A stretch of 64,000 nt of DNA, from NCBI GenBank assembly GCA_965602035.1, contig OZ271919.1, forward strand, positions 434,001 through 498,000, given 5' to 3'. This document shows, piece after piece, positions 41,764 to 50,797 of this stretch (its first letter is position 1; every line of letters begins with the position of its first letter). The stretch comes from Natronospirillum sp965602035 (GTDB lineage Bacteria; Pseudomonadota; Gammaproteobacteria; Pseudomonadales; Natronospirillaceae). Both the position numbers and the translations under genes were made by a program. The notes under the pieces are model-generated. The model had not been told where the DNA came from. It saw only the letters and a list, made by a program, of their open reading frames with translations, and ran no database searches.

Positions 41764-42546
41764 ATGCTGGAAATCACTGACGCACAGATCGCCAGTTGGG
41801 TAACGCATTACCTCTGGCCGCTGTTCCGGATACTGGGCTTTTTCGCCATCGTACCGGTGTTTGGGGCGCAGACGGTGTCGATGCGGGTCCGGCTCTTTCT
41901 GGCCATGGCAGTAACCATCGCCATTGCGCCGGTGCTCCCCGATATGCCTGATTTTGAGGGCGTGTCGCTTGAGAATTTCATCACCATTGGCCAGCAGACG
42001 CTGATCGGCGTGGCCCTGGGGTTCATGGTGCTCGTGCTGTTTCAGATATTCATTATCGCCGGCCAGGCGGTGGCCATGCAGATGGGGCTGGGCTTCGCGG
42101 CCATGGTTGACCCCGCCAACGGGGTCAATATCACGATCCTGTCGCAATGGTATCTGACTCTGGTGACCCTGATTTTCATCGCGCTCGATGGCCACCTGAT
42201 TGTATTCGAAGTACTGATAAATTCGTTTTATACGATGCCGGTCGGCTACAACGGCCTGTCGCCGGGCAGCCTGCAGAACATCTTTACTATGGGGTCCTGG
42301 ATGTTTGCCTCCGGGTTCGTGATCTCATTGCCGGCGATCACCGCCTTGCTGATTACCAACCTGGCGTTCGGCATCATGACTCGGTCGGCACCTCAGTTGA
42401 ATATCTTTGCGTTGGGTTTCCCGATCACAATGCTCATGGGCATGTTCGTCATCTGGGTGACACTCAACGCGATCTATGGCTCGTTCTCGAATCTGATGTT
42501 CGAGCTTGTGCCGCGTATGCAGGAAATGGAGCTTTATCGTGGCTGA
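41764..42546 (+). CDS. fliR: Flagellar export gate protein FliR
   Basis: A 260-residue protein with about six transmembrane helices that closes the FliPQR ring. WPLFRILGFFAIVPVFGAQ and MQMGLGFAAMVDPANGVN are typical. The ATG at 41764 comes just after fliQ stops. Its stop overlaps flhB by 8 nt. Confidence 0.96.
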   Translation: MLEITDAQIASWVTHYLWPLFRILGFFAIVPVFGAQTVSMRVRLFLAMAVTIAIAPVLPDMPDFEGVSLENFITIGQQTLIGVALGFMVLVLFQIFIIAGQAVAMQMGLGFAAMVDPANGVNITILSQWYLTLVTLIFIALDGHLIVFEVLINSFYTMPVGYNGLSPGSLQNIFTMGSWMFASGFVISLPAITALLITNLAFGIMTRSAPQLNIFALGFPITMLMGMFVIWVTLNAIYGSFSNLMFELVPRMQEMELYRG

Positions 42547-43681
42547 AGGCGAAGATACCAGTCAGGAAAAAACGGAAGAACCCACGCCCCGAAAACTGGA
42601 AAAAGCGCGGGAAGACGGGCAGGTAGCGCGCTCAAAAGAGCTGGCTACCACTGTACTGTTGGTCGCGGCAGCGCTGGCATTGATGGTGTTTGCTCCGATA
42701 ATGGGGCAGGCAATGCTGGAAGTGGCCCGTTTCAACTTCGATTTTGAACGGGTTGCTTCCCAGGACACCAACCTGATGTGGCACCACCTCGATTCGTCAG
42801 TTGCCCATCTGGCCTGGCCGGCCGCCGGGATATTCGTAATATTGTTGCTGGCGGCGTTTGCCGGGCCCCTGGGGCTCGGCGGCTGGAATTTCACCACCAA
42901 GGCTATCGCTCCGAAGGGCTCGAGAATGAACCCGTTGAGCGGTATCAAACGCATGTTCTCCATGAACTCCCTGATGGAGCTGTTCAAGAGCTACGGCAAA
43001 GTCGGCTTTGTCGGCACCATGGCGGTGCTGATTCTCTGGTCCCAGGTGGACCGGCTGCTTGGCATATCGCGCGAAGCCCCCGAACAGGCCATTGTGCATG
43101 CGCTGTGGATTCTCGGCTGGAGCTTTCTGTTGATGTGCCTCACCACGGCAGTGATTGCCGCCATCGATATTCCGTTCCAGATCCATTCGCACACCAAAAA
43201 GCTGCGCATGACCTTCCAGGAGGTCAAGGACGAATTCAAGAACACGGAAGGCAAGCCCGAAGTCAAAGCCAAGATCCGGCAGTTGCAGCGCGAAATGGCC
43301 GAAGGTCGTATGATGTCTGATGTGCCCAAGGCGGACGTGGTCATCACCAACCCGGATCACTACTCGGTGGCCCTGCAGTACGATCCCGGAACCATGCCGG
43401 CGCCGCTGATCCTCGCCATGGGGGTTAATGAAACAGCACTCAAGATCCGTGAAATCGCTCGCGAGTACCGCATTGAAATTGTCGAAATGCCACCGCTGGC
43501 CCGGGCGATCTACCACAACAGCAACATCGGTGACGAAATCCCGGCAGAACTCTACATGGCCGTTGCCCAGGTACTCGCCTATGTGTTCCAGCTCGATGAA
43601 GCCCGCCACGGCCGCATGAAGGCGCCCGAGCGCAAACCAAAGGTCGACATACCGCCGGAATTTCAGGTAGATCCGGAGTAA
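42539..43681 (+). CDS. flhB: Flagellar export switch protein FlhB
   Basis: A 380-residue protein with four transmembrane helices and a cytoplasmic domain that cleaves itself to switch export specificity. The N-terminus has EEPTPRKLEKAREDGQVARS. The autocleavage site reads N271-P272-D273-H274 where the family usually has NPTH; Asn, Pro and His are kept. The GTG at 42539 is 8 bases after GGAG. Confidence 0.96.
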   Translation: MAEGEDTSQEKTEEPTPRKLEKAREDGQVARSKELATTVLLVAAALALMVFAPIMGQAMLEVARFNFDFERVASQDTNLMWHHLDSSVAHLAWPAAGIFVILLLAAFAGPLGLGGWNFTTKAIAPKGSRMNPLSGIKRMFSMNSLMELFKSYGKVGFVGTMAVLILWSQVDRLLGISREAPEQAIVHALWILGWSFLLMCLTTAVIAAIDIPFQIHSHTKKLRMTFQEVKDEFKNTEGKPEVKAKIRQLQREMAEGRMMSDVPKADVVITNPDHYSVALQYDPGTMPAPLILAMGVNETALKIREIAREYRIEIVEMPPLARAIYHNSNIGDEIPAELYMAVAQVLAYVFQLDEARHGRMKAPERKPKVDIPPEFQVDPE

Positions 43682-43729
43682 GCTGAAAGCACAGAGAGTC
43701 TCGAAGCCGCTACGAGGGCGCCGCCGGCC

Positions 43730-43819
43730 GGGGTTCCACCCGGGGACCGGGCATAAATACGTCCCTGTAGCCCTGCGACGAAAACGTCCTGTTTTCGACG
43801 ACTCCCCGGTCGGAACCCC
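43730..43819 (-). repeat. Structured intergenic repeat, family B copy 2
   Basis: A 90 bp element in the opposite orientation to copy 1. Its ends are GGGGTTCC (43730-43737) and GGAACCCC (43812-43819), and it keeps the inner CGAAAAC/GTTTTCG hairpin. The end stems differ from copy 1 in sequence but still pair. It lies between flhB and flhA. Confidence 0.85.
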
Positions 43820-43878
43820 CCGCCCAACGGCTTGCCAATAGGGCAGCCCGGCCAACACACACCATGGAGCGATTTGAT

Positions 43879-43894
43879 TGGCCTTGATATTGCA
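43879..43894 (+). promoter_or_regulatory. Sigma-54 promoter of the flhA operon
   Basis: TGGCCTTGATATTGCA has GG and GC spaced by 10 bases. The predicted start (near 43905) is about 35 bp before flhA. It should drive flhA-flhF-fleN-fliA. Confidence 0.85.
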
Positions 43895-43939
43895 CTGTCC
43901 CTGATGATGTCAGTTTTTTGTCAGCAGGAATGACGCAGT

Positions 43940-46189
43940 ATGGCACGCCCTATCGTGGACCAGTTTCGACAGTTGCAGCACCTTGACCGGCGCAAAGTGC
44001 TTTCCGGTGCACGGGGCGGGGCGCGGAGTCTGCTGACCGGGCACCTGGGCGTGCCGCTGTTCCTGCTGGTGCTGCTGGGGTTCATGACTTTGCCGGTGCC
44101 GACCCCGGTGCTCGACCTGTTTTTCACCTTCAATATCGCGCTGTCAGTAATTGTTCTGCTGGTCACCATCTACGCGCTGCGTCCACTGGATTTCGGCGTG
44201 TTCCCGTCGATCCTGCTGGTCGCGACCTTGTTGCGCCTGGCGTTGAACGTAGCATCCACCCGCGTGGTGCTGCTCAACGGGCATGAAGGGGGCGATGCAG
44301 CCGGTAAGGTCATCGAAGCCTTCGGCGCGGTGCTGATCGGTGGCAACTATGCCGTTGGTCTGGTGGTGTTTGCCATATTGATGATCATCAACTTCATTGT
44401 GGTGACCAAGGGTGCCGGACGCGTGTCGGAAGTCAGCGCCCGTTTTACCCTGGACGCCATGCCGGGCAAGCAGATGGCGATCGATGCGGATCTGAACGCC
44501 GGGCTGATCGATGCGGATACCGCCAAGAACCGGCGTCAGGAAATTGCCCAGGAGGCCGATTTCTACGGCTCCATGGACGGTGCGTCAAAGTTTGTCCGGG
44601 GGGATGCCATCGCCGGCGTATTGATCCTGATCATTAACATTGTCGGCGGCATTGCCATCGGCATGGTTCAGCACGGGCTGACCTTCAATACGGCGGTCGA
44701 GAACTACGCGCTGTTGACCATCGGTGACGGGCTGGTTGCCCAGATTCCCTCACTGTTGTTGTCCACAGCGGCGGCCATCATGGTGACCCGGAACTCCTCG
44801 AGCGAGGAAATGGGCAGCCAGATCCAGGACCAGATGCTGCGCTCACCCAAGATACTGGCCGTGGCGTCCGGGCTGCTGTTTATCATGGGCATTGTCCCCG
44901 GCATGCCACACCTGGTGTTCCTGAGCCTGTCTGCCGCGTTGGCCATAGTGGCCCTGTGGCAATGGTGGCAGGCGCGCGAGGGTGTTGGTCTCGACCTGTT
45001 CCAGGACGATCGACCACTGCCGGCCGGCGGACCCGTCGGAGGCGGAGGTGGCTCGGGGTCCGGTGGTGGCGGGAGTCGCTCAACATCGGTGGCACCGAGG
45101 CCCGATGAAACCAGCCCCGAGCGCGACGATCAGGAGCAGAAAGAACTCAGTTGGGACGACGTGCAGCCTGTCGACATGGTAGGCCTGGAGGTGGGGTACC
45201 GCCTGATTCCTCTGGTTGACAAGTCCCAGGGCGGGCAGTTGCTCGGGCGTATAAAGGGCGTTCGTAAAAAGCTGTCACAGGAAGTCGGCTTTCTCATGCC
45301 CTCCATTCACATCCGTGACAATCTTGACCTGCTGCCGAATCATTACCGGATTACCCTGATGGGGGTCAGCATCGCGGAAGCAGAGATCCACCCGGAACGG
45401 GAGATGGCCATAAACCCCGGGCAGGTATTCGGTGACCTCGCCGGTATCGATGCCAAGGATCCGGCTTTTGGTCTGGACGCTGTGTGGATTGAAGCTTCCC
45501 AGAAAGATCAGGCACAGGCGCTTGGCTATACCGTGGTCGATGCCAGCACGGTCGTGGCAACGCATCTCAACCAGGTACTGTTCCGTCATGCGCACGAGTT
45601 GCTGGGTCATGAGGAAGTGCAGAAGCTGCTGGATCAGTTGGCCAAAAATTCGCCCAAGCTCGCCGAGGAGCTGGTACCCAACACCGTCAGTATCAGTCAA
45701 CTGCTGAAAGTGCTGCAGAACCTGCTGCTGGAGCAGGTGCCGATACGGGATATGAGAACGATCGCCGAAGCGCTGACCAGTGCCGGCACGCAGGATCCGT
45801 CGCAGCTGACGGCGGCAGCCCGGACCGCGCTGTCACGATTGATCGTGCAGAACATCGTCGGCCAGGAACCCGAGCTGCCGGTTATTACGCTGGACCGGGA
45901 GCTGGAACAGTTGTTGCAGAGAATACTTCAGCAGGGTCAACAATCCGGCGCTGGTGACCAGGTGGCCATCGAGCCGGCACTGGCTGAGCAACTGCAGAAC
46001 TCTGTTACCAAGACGGTGCAGCGACTCGAGGCCGAAGGCAAGCCAGCGGTGCTGCTGGTACCGGGGCCGCTGCGCATGATGCTGGCGCGATTCTTCCGGT
46101 TTGTCACAGAGAATCTGACTGTGTTGGCATACGACGAAGTGCCCGAGAACAAACGAATTACTGTGGTCGCCACAGTCGGGCAATCCTGA
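43940..46189 (+). CDS. flhA: Flagellar export gate protein FlhA
   Basis: A 749-residue export gate with eight N-terminal transmembrane helices and a large cytoplasmic domain that docks substrates and chaperones. The FHIPEP-type loop has VVTKGAGRVSEVSARFTLDA and MPGKQMAIDADLNAG. Between the membrane part and the cytoplasmic domain (about residues 363-385) is a Gly/Ser run (GGGGGSGSGGGGS), part of an insert that makes the protein about 40 longer than is common. Confidence 0.97.
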   Translation: MARPIVDQFRQLQHLDRRKVLSGARGGARSLLTGHLGVPLFLLVLLGFMTLPVPTPVLDLFFTFNIALSVIVLLVTIYALRPLDFGVFPSILLVATLLRLALNVASTRVVLLNGHEGGDAAGKVIEAFGAVLIGGNYAVGLVVFAILMIINFIVVTKGAGRVSEVSARFTLDAMPGKQMAIDADLNAGLIDADTAKNRRQEIAQEADFYGSMDGASKFVRGDAIAGVLILIINIVGGIAIGMVQHGLTFNTAVENYALLTIGDGLVAQIPSLLLSTAAAIMVTRNSSSEEMGSQIQDQMLRSPKILAVASGLLFIMGIVPGMPHLVFLSLSAALAIVALWQWWQAREGVGLDLFQDDRPLPAGGPVGGGGGSGSGGGGSRSTSVAPRPDETSPERDDQEQKELSWDDVQPVDMVGLEVGYRLIPLVDKSQGGQLLGRIKGVRKKLSQEVGFLMPSIHIRDNLDLLPNHYRITLMGVSIAEAEIHPEREMAINPGQVFGDLAGIDAKDPAFGLDAVWIEASQKDQAQALGYTVVDASTVVATHLNQVLFRHAHELLGHEEVQKLLDQLAKNSPKLAEELVPNTVSISQLLKVLQNLLLEQVPIRDMRTIAEALTSAGTQDPSQLTAAARTALSRLIVQNIVGQEPELPVITLDRELEQLLQRILQQGQQSGAGDQVAIEPALAEQLQNSVTKTVQRLEAEGKPAVLLVPGPLRMMLARFFRFVTENLTVLAYDEVPENKRITVVATVGQS

Positions 46190-46201
46190 GGGGGATGAGG
46201 C

Positions 46202-47704
46202 ATGAAGGTCCGCAAGATCATTGCACGCAATATGTCGGAGGGGCTGAAGGCGGTATCCGCCGAACTCGGCCCCGACGCGATGATACTGTCTAACCGCAAG
46301 GTTGAACGCGGCATTGAAATCATGGCGGCCGTCAGGCCGGAAGAGGGCGCCGCGCCGCCCGAGCCCGCACGGCCTGCGTTGTCGGCTCACCGGGTAGAAG
46401 ATCCGCCCATCAGCGATCCGGAACCCCGGGCGCCGGCCATGCCACGCACGCCGGAACCGGGTGTTCAGGCACCGACGGCGCCGGCCCCTCGGGCGTCCGC
46501 GCCTCGCCCTCATCGGCAGACGTCGAACGGCTCGCAGGAATCCTTCACCGACAGCATAATTCGCATGTCGGACCGCGACAGCGGGGGGCTGTCACGCGAA
46601 TCGCTCCTGTCACTGATGCAGACTCATCAGGATCCACTGGAAGAAAAGCGGCGCAAGCTGCGCCAGCAACTGGAGGCTGAGCAGAATACCAGTACCGGTC
46701 GCGGCACTCCCTCGCCGTCGTCGGACCGGATGACACCGAAGAATAATGGCCGGCCCGCGACTGCTTTTCCTCAATACGGGGGTGGTGAGACAACACCCGC
46801 TCACCGACCCCAGCGCGATTCGGGCAATCATGAGCTTGCCGCCATGCGCAGCGAGCTGGCTTCCCTGCGCAGCTGGCTGGAAGCGTGCCAGCCGGATACC
46901 CATTCGCAACCGCTGCACCCTCTGGCCACCCGGCTGGACCGCCTCGGTTTTGATGCCCGGTGTGTCCAGCCCATGGTGGACCGGTTCGGATCGGCCGATG
47001 ACGCCGCAAGCTGGCAGCGTTCGTCTGCCCAGATGGCCACCATACTGGAGCGCAATGCACACTGCCTGATTCGGAAGGGCGGTGTGGCCGCGTTTGTGGG
47101 CCCAACCGGCGCCGGTAAGACAACCACCCTGTCGAAGGTGGCGACGCGATTTGCCATGCAGCACGGGGCGGCTGATCTGGGTATTATCTCACTGGATCAG
47201 TATCGCATCGGCGCACACGAACCGGTACGTATTCTCGGCCGGATACTGGGTTGTGATGTGCAACTGGCGGAACCCGGCGACGCGCTGGAAGACCTGTTGC
47301 ACCGCTTCCGCGACAAGACACTCATTCTGCTGGATACCAACGGCTCTGAACGCGGGCTTGAGGGCTTCATGCAACAGACCGGGGAAAGCGTGATCGAGCA
47401 ACAGATTCAGCCAATGCTTGTACTGCCGGCCAATCTGTCTCCACGGGCGCTGGATCGGGCCTGGGAATCGTTCGGCCGGCTGCGCCCGCGCGGACTGGTA
47501 CTGACAAAAACGGACGAGAGCGCCGAGGTAGGTGGTGTGCTGAGTCTGAGCCTGCGCAAGAAGTTGCCGCTGGCCTACTGGAGTGATGGCACCCAGGTGC
47601 CACAGGATCTGCATTTCGGACAGCTTCTGGAGCTGCTTCAACGCTGTGACCGAATGCTCGGCGCTGAGCAGGAAACCCGCGAAAAACGCGCGTCGATCAG
47701 TTAA
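46202..47704 (+). CDS. flhF: Flagellar placement GTPase FlhF
   Basis: An SRP-type GTPase that brings flagellum assembly to the cell pole. The 500-residue protein has the N-terminal B domain (MKVRKIIARNMSEGLKAVSA), a long Pro/Arg/Ser-rich linker (about 50-220), and an NG domain with GPTGAGKTTTLSK, LISLDQYRIGA-like and LVLTKTDE motifs. It is 12 bp after flhA and precedes fleN, as usual. Confidence 0.96.
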   Translation: MKVRKIIARNMSEGLKAVSAELGPDAMILSNRKVERGIEIMAAVRPEEGAAPPEPARPALSAHRVEDPPISDPEPRAPAMPRTPEPGVQAPTAPAPRASAPRPHRQTSNGSQESFTDSIIRMSDRDSGGLSRESLLSLMQTHQDPLEEKRRKLRQQLEAEQNTSTGRGTPSPSSDRMTPKNNGRPATAFPQYGGGETTPAHRPQRDSGNHELAAMRSELASLRSWLEACQPDTHSQPLHPLATRLDRLGFDARCVQPMVDRFGSADDAASWQRSSAQMATILERNAHCLIRKGGVAAFVGPTGAGKTTTLSKVATRFAMQHGAADLGIISLDQYRIGAHEPVRILGRILGCDVQLAEPGDALEDLLHRFRDKTLILLDTNGSERGLEGFMQQTGESVIEQQIQPMLVLPANLSPRALDRAWESFGRLRPRGLVLTKTDESAEVGGVLSLSLRKKLPLAYWSDGTQVPQDLHFGQLLELLQRCDRMLGAEQETREKRASIS

Positions 47705-47758
47705 CATGGGGCGTTGGCGGAACGCTGACGAACGATTTCTCAGGGGAACGGAACAGAC

Positions 47759-48574
47759 ATGGCAAAACAGGAACCCGTCCAGGTTGTGGCCGTCACCGGT
47801 GGTAAGGGAGGTGTTGGCAAGAGCAACATTTCCATCAACACCGCAGTGGCTATGGCGCGCGAGGGTAAACGTGTGGTCGTGCTGGACGGGGATCTGGGGC
47901 TTGCCAACCTGGATGTTCTGCTGGGCGTCCGTGCCAGATACAACCTGTCTGATGTGCTTGAGGGGCAGTGCGACCTCAGAGACGTCATGGTGGAAGGCCC
48001 GGGTGGCGTCCGGATCATTCCGGCGTCATCAGGGACACCCCATATGGCCAACCTGGGCGAACAGGAGCACGCCGGTATCATCCATGCGTTTTCCCAGCTC
48101 GCTGACGACATTGACGTGCTTGTTGTGGATACCGCAGCGGGTATCTCTAAAACCGTTATCAGTTTCGTCCGGGCATCCCAGGAGGCGCTGATTGTCGTCT
48201 GCGATGAACCAACCTCCATTACCGATGCGTATGCACTGATCAAGGTGGTCAACCAGGACGGCAACATGAACCGCTTCCGGGTGGTGGCCAATATGGTGCG
48301 TGGCAAGTCCGAGGGCAAACGCCTTTTTCAGAAGTTGTCCAGTGTGACCGACCGCTTCCTGGACGTGACGCTGCAGTACGCGGGTGAAATTCCGCACGAT
48401 GATCATGTGCGCAAGGCCGTACAGCGGCAGAAATCGGTGGTGGAGCTGTTCCCCTCCTGTAAAGCCTCGCTGGCCTATCAGGAACTGGCCCGTCAGATGT
48501 TACGCTGGCCGTTGCCAACAGCACCAAGCGGCCACCTGGAGTTCTTTGTGGAACGCCTGATCGCGGCCAACTGA
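47759..48574 (+). CDS. fleN: Flagellar number regulator FleN (FlhG)
   Basis: A 271-residue MinD-type ATPase that limits flagella to one or a few and, in pseudomonads, restrains FleQ. It shows a deviant Walker A GGKGGVGKSNISIN, the VVLDGDLGLANLDVLLG switch segment and VVDTAAGIS. It lies between flhF and fliA, the standard place. Confidence 0.96.
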   Translation: MAKQEPVQVVAVTGGKGGVGKSNISINTAVAMAREGKRVVVLDGDLGLANLDVLLGVRARYNLSDVLEGQCDLRDVMVEGPGGVRIIPASSGTPHMANLGEQEHAGIIHAFSQLADDIDVLVVDTAAGISKTVISFVRASQEALIVVCDEPTSITDAYALIKVVNQDGNMNRFRVVANMVRGKSEGKRLFQKLSSVTDRFLDVTLQYAGEIPHDDHVRKAVQRQKSVVELFPSCKASLAYQELARQMLRWPLPTAPSGHLEFFVERLIAAN

Positions 48575-48587
48575 GTGGAATTGGATC

Positions 48588-49334
48588 ATGTTGCGGGAAC
48601 CGTCAGCCATGTATCAGACTCAGATCAATCAGCAGAAGATGGAAGAGCTGGTAACCGCCCATGCCATTCTGGTCAAGCGCATCGCGCATCACCTCATGGC
48701 GAGGTTGCCTGACTCGGTGCAGGTGGATGACCTGATCCAGTCCGGTATGATCGGACTGCTCGAAGCCGCCCGCAACTATGATCAGAGCAAGGGCGCAACT
48801 TTCGAGACTTATGCCGGCATCCGCATTCGCGGGGCCATGCTCGATGAAGTGCGCCGCGGCGACTGGGTACCGCGCAGCGTACACCGCAATGGCAGGCGCA
48901 TCTCGGAGGCCATTCGTACCGTAGAGGCGCGTACCGGCCGGGACGCACAGGACCATGAAGTGGCAGCGGTGCTTGAGATTCCCCTCGACGATTTCTACGA
49001 CCTGCTCAAGGACACCCAGAGTGCGCGGCTCCAGAGTTTTGAAGAGCTGATGGAGAACCAGGCGCAAACGGAGCATGAGCGCGGATGGCCAACGGTTGAG
49101 CAGGGTCCCTACCGGCAGCATGAAGATCACAGCCGCCAGGGAGCCATTGCCGAAGCGATCAAGACATTGCCCGAACGAGAGCAGCTTATTCTGTCGCTCT
49201 ACTACGATGAAGAGCTCAACCTGAAGGAAATCGGCGCGGTTCTGGGCGTCAGCGAATCACGGGTCAGTCAGATCCATTCACAGGCGACGCACCGTCTGCG
49301 TGCCAGGCTCCGAGACTGGCGCGATCAGGACTGA
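48588..49334 (+). CDS. fliA: Flagellar sigma factor FliA (sigma-28)
   Basis: Directs late flagellar and chemotaxis genes. The 248-residue protein has region 2 (VQVDDLIQSGMIGLLEAARN, TFETYAGIRIRGAMLDEVRR) and region 4 (LNLKEIGAVLGVSESRVSQI). An in-frame ATG at 48609 would shorten the N-terminus by 7 and fits family alignments about as well. A matching sigma-28 promoter lies downstream, before cheY. Confidence 0.96.
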   Translation: MLREPSAMYQTQINQQKMEELVTAHAILVKRIAHHLMARLPDSVQVDDLIQSGMIGLLEAARNYDQSKGATFETYAGIRIRGAMLDEVRRGDWVPRSVHRNGRRISEAIRTVEARTGRDAQDHEVAAVLEIPLDDFYDLLKDTQSARLQSFEELMENQAQTEHERGWPTVEQGPYRQHEDHSRQGAIAEAIKTLPEREQLILSLYYDEELNLKEIGAVLGVSESRVSQIHSQATHRLRARLRDWRDQD

Positions 49335-49412
49335 CAGGACGCAGTCTGCAGTTTTCAGGTACGGACACCGCTGACGGTTCATCAGGCAGTACAATTCGGT
49401 ATACTGCCGACA

Positions 49413-49437
49413 TCAAGTTATCGTATCCCGGCCGATA
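49413..49437 (+). promoter_or_regulatory. Sigma-28 (FliA) promoter of cheY
   Basis: TCAAGT (49413-49418), 12 bases, then GCCGATA (49431-49437). This fits the pseudomonad FliA consensus closely and lies about 30 bp before cheY. It places the chemotaxis operon in the last class of the flagellar cascade. Confidence 0.82.
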
Positions 49438-49466
49438 AAACGGTAAAGCGCGTATTGGAGGTTGCC

Positions 49467-49859
49467 TTGGACAAGAATATGAAGATCCTCGTCGTGGACG
49501 ATTTTTCGACCATGCGTCGCATCGTCAAGAATTTGTTGCGCGACCTGGGTTTTACCAACACGCACGAGGCGGATGACGGGTCTACGGCCTGGCCCAAGCT
49601 CAAAAGCGGCGAGTTCGACTTTCTGGTAACCGACTGGAACATGCCGGGCATGAGTGGGCTCGAGCTGCTGCAGAAAGTCCGGGCCGACGACGAGTTGAAG
49701 TCACTGCCGGTGCTCATGGTCACCGCAGAAGCCAAGCGGGACCAGATCGTTGCGGCTGCTCAGGCCGGTGTGAATGGCTACGTGGTCAAACCGTTCACTG
49801 CTGCCGCCCTCAAGGAAAAAATCGAAAAAATATTCGAACGGGTCGACGCGACCCGCTGA
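49467..49859 (+). CDS. cheY: Chemotaxis response regulator CheY
   Basis: A 130-residue single receiver domain that, once phosphorylated by CheA, binds FliM. The acidic pocket (VVDDF), acceptor Asp (VTDWNMPGMSG), switch Thr (MVTAEA) and Lys (VVKPF) are all present. The TTG at 49467 follows GGAGG by 5 bases; the ATG at 49479 is a possible alternative. Confidence 0.96.
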   Translation: MDKNMKILVVDDFSTMRRIVKNLLRDLGFTNTHEADDGSTAWPKLKSGEFDFLVTDWNMPGMSGLELLQKVRADDELKSLPVLMVTAEAKRDQIVAAAQAGVNGYVVKPFTAAALKEKIEKIFERVDATR

Positions 49860-49970
49860 GTTCGGAACCCAGTCGCGCTGACAATTGACGGCATTCCGGC
49901 GATACCCGGCCAGGCACGCACAGGGTGTAATGCCGGGCACGGAAGGTCTGCTTCCCTGTTTGGAGCTGAA

Positions 49971-50786
49971 ATGAGCGATATCAATTCAGAATTGCGCCAG
50001 GAATTCGAGGAACTGCTGCAGGAGAAATCGCAGAGTCTGCTCGACAATATCCAGCAAGGCAATCTGTACGAAGCGGTGAAACTGATCCAGGAAATTCAGG
50101 ACGCCCGTGAGCAGACACTCTATCATGAGTTGGGCCGACTCACCCGGGCGCTGCACAGTGCCATTACCAATTTCCACGTGGATCAGGACGGGTCCGAGGA
50201 TATCAGTAGCCTCTCGGAAATGAGCGACGCGACAGATCGGCTGGATCACGTGATCAAGATGACCGAGGATGCCGCCAACCGGACCATGGACAAGGTCGAC
50301 GAGGCAATGCCGATCGCTAAGGATCTGGGTGGAACGGCCGATGAACTCAGAACGGAGTGGAAGCGTCTGGTCGATCGGGAGATGTCGCCGGACGAGTTCC
50401 GTGAGTTGTATTGGCGCATGGATTCATTTCTCGGAAAAATCTCGGATGATTCCGGAAGTCTGTACACGCACCTGTCTGACATCCTGCTGGCGCAGGACTA
50501 CCAGGACCTGACCGGGCAACTGATTCAGCGGGTCACAGGGTTGGTGCGTGATGTCGAGACGAGCCTTGTGGACCTGATGAAGATGGCAGGCAAGGTTGAA
50601 GGGGTCGCCGGTCTGGAGGCCCAGTTGCGTGGGTCGGACGCCGGAGAGACGGATGGGAAGGATTCAGGGCAGAAAGACGATCGAGCCCAGTACAAGGGGC
50701 ACGGACCGGCTCTGGACAAATCGGACAACGACGTGGTGTCCGGGCAGGACGATGTTGATGACCTGCTGTCCAGCCTCGGTTTTTAA
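49971..50786 (+). CDS. cheZ: CheY-P phosphatase CheZ
   Basis: Dephosphorylates CheY. The 271-residue, mostly helical protein contains the conserved LLAQDYQDLTGQLIQRVTGL segment with the catalytic Gln and Asp. An acidic linker precedes a C-terminal CheY-binding tail, DVDDLLSSLGF. Confidence 0.95.
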   Translation: MSDINSELRQEFEELLQEKSQSLLDNIQQGNLYEAVKLIQEIQDAREQTLYHELGRLTRALHSAITNFHVDQDGSEDISSLSEMSDATDRLDHVIKMTEDAANRTMDKVDEAMPIAKDLGGTADELRTEWKRLVDREMSPDEFRELYWRMDSFLGKISDDSGSLYTHLSDILLAQDYQDLTGQLIQRVTGLVRDVETSLVDLMKMAGKVEGVAGLEAQLRGSDAGETDGKDSGQKDDRAQYKGHGPALDKSDNDVVSGQDDVDDLLSSLGF

Positions 50787-50797
50787 GGAGTAGCGCT

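Noticed and set aside
42797..43858. 353-codon antisense open frame over flhB starting in the family B repeat
   Set aside because: flhB is certain; the apparent protein has no motif and its start is in repeat DNA.
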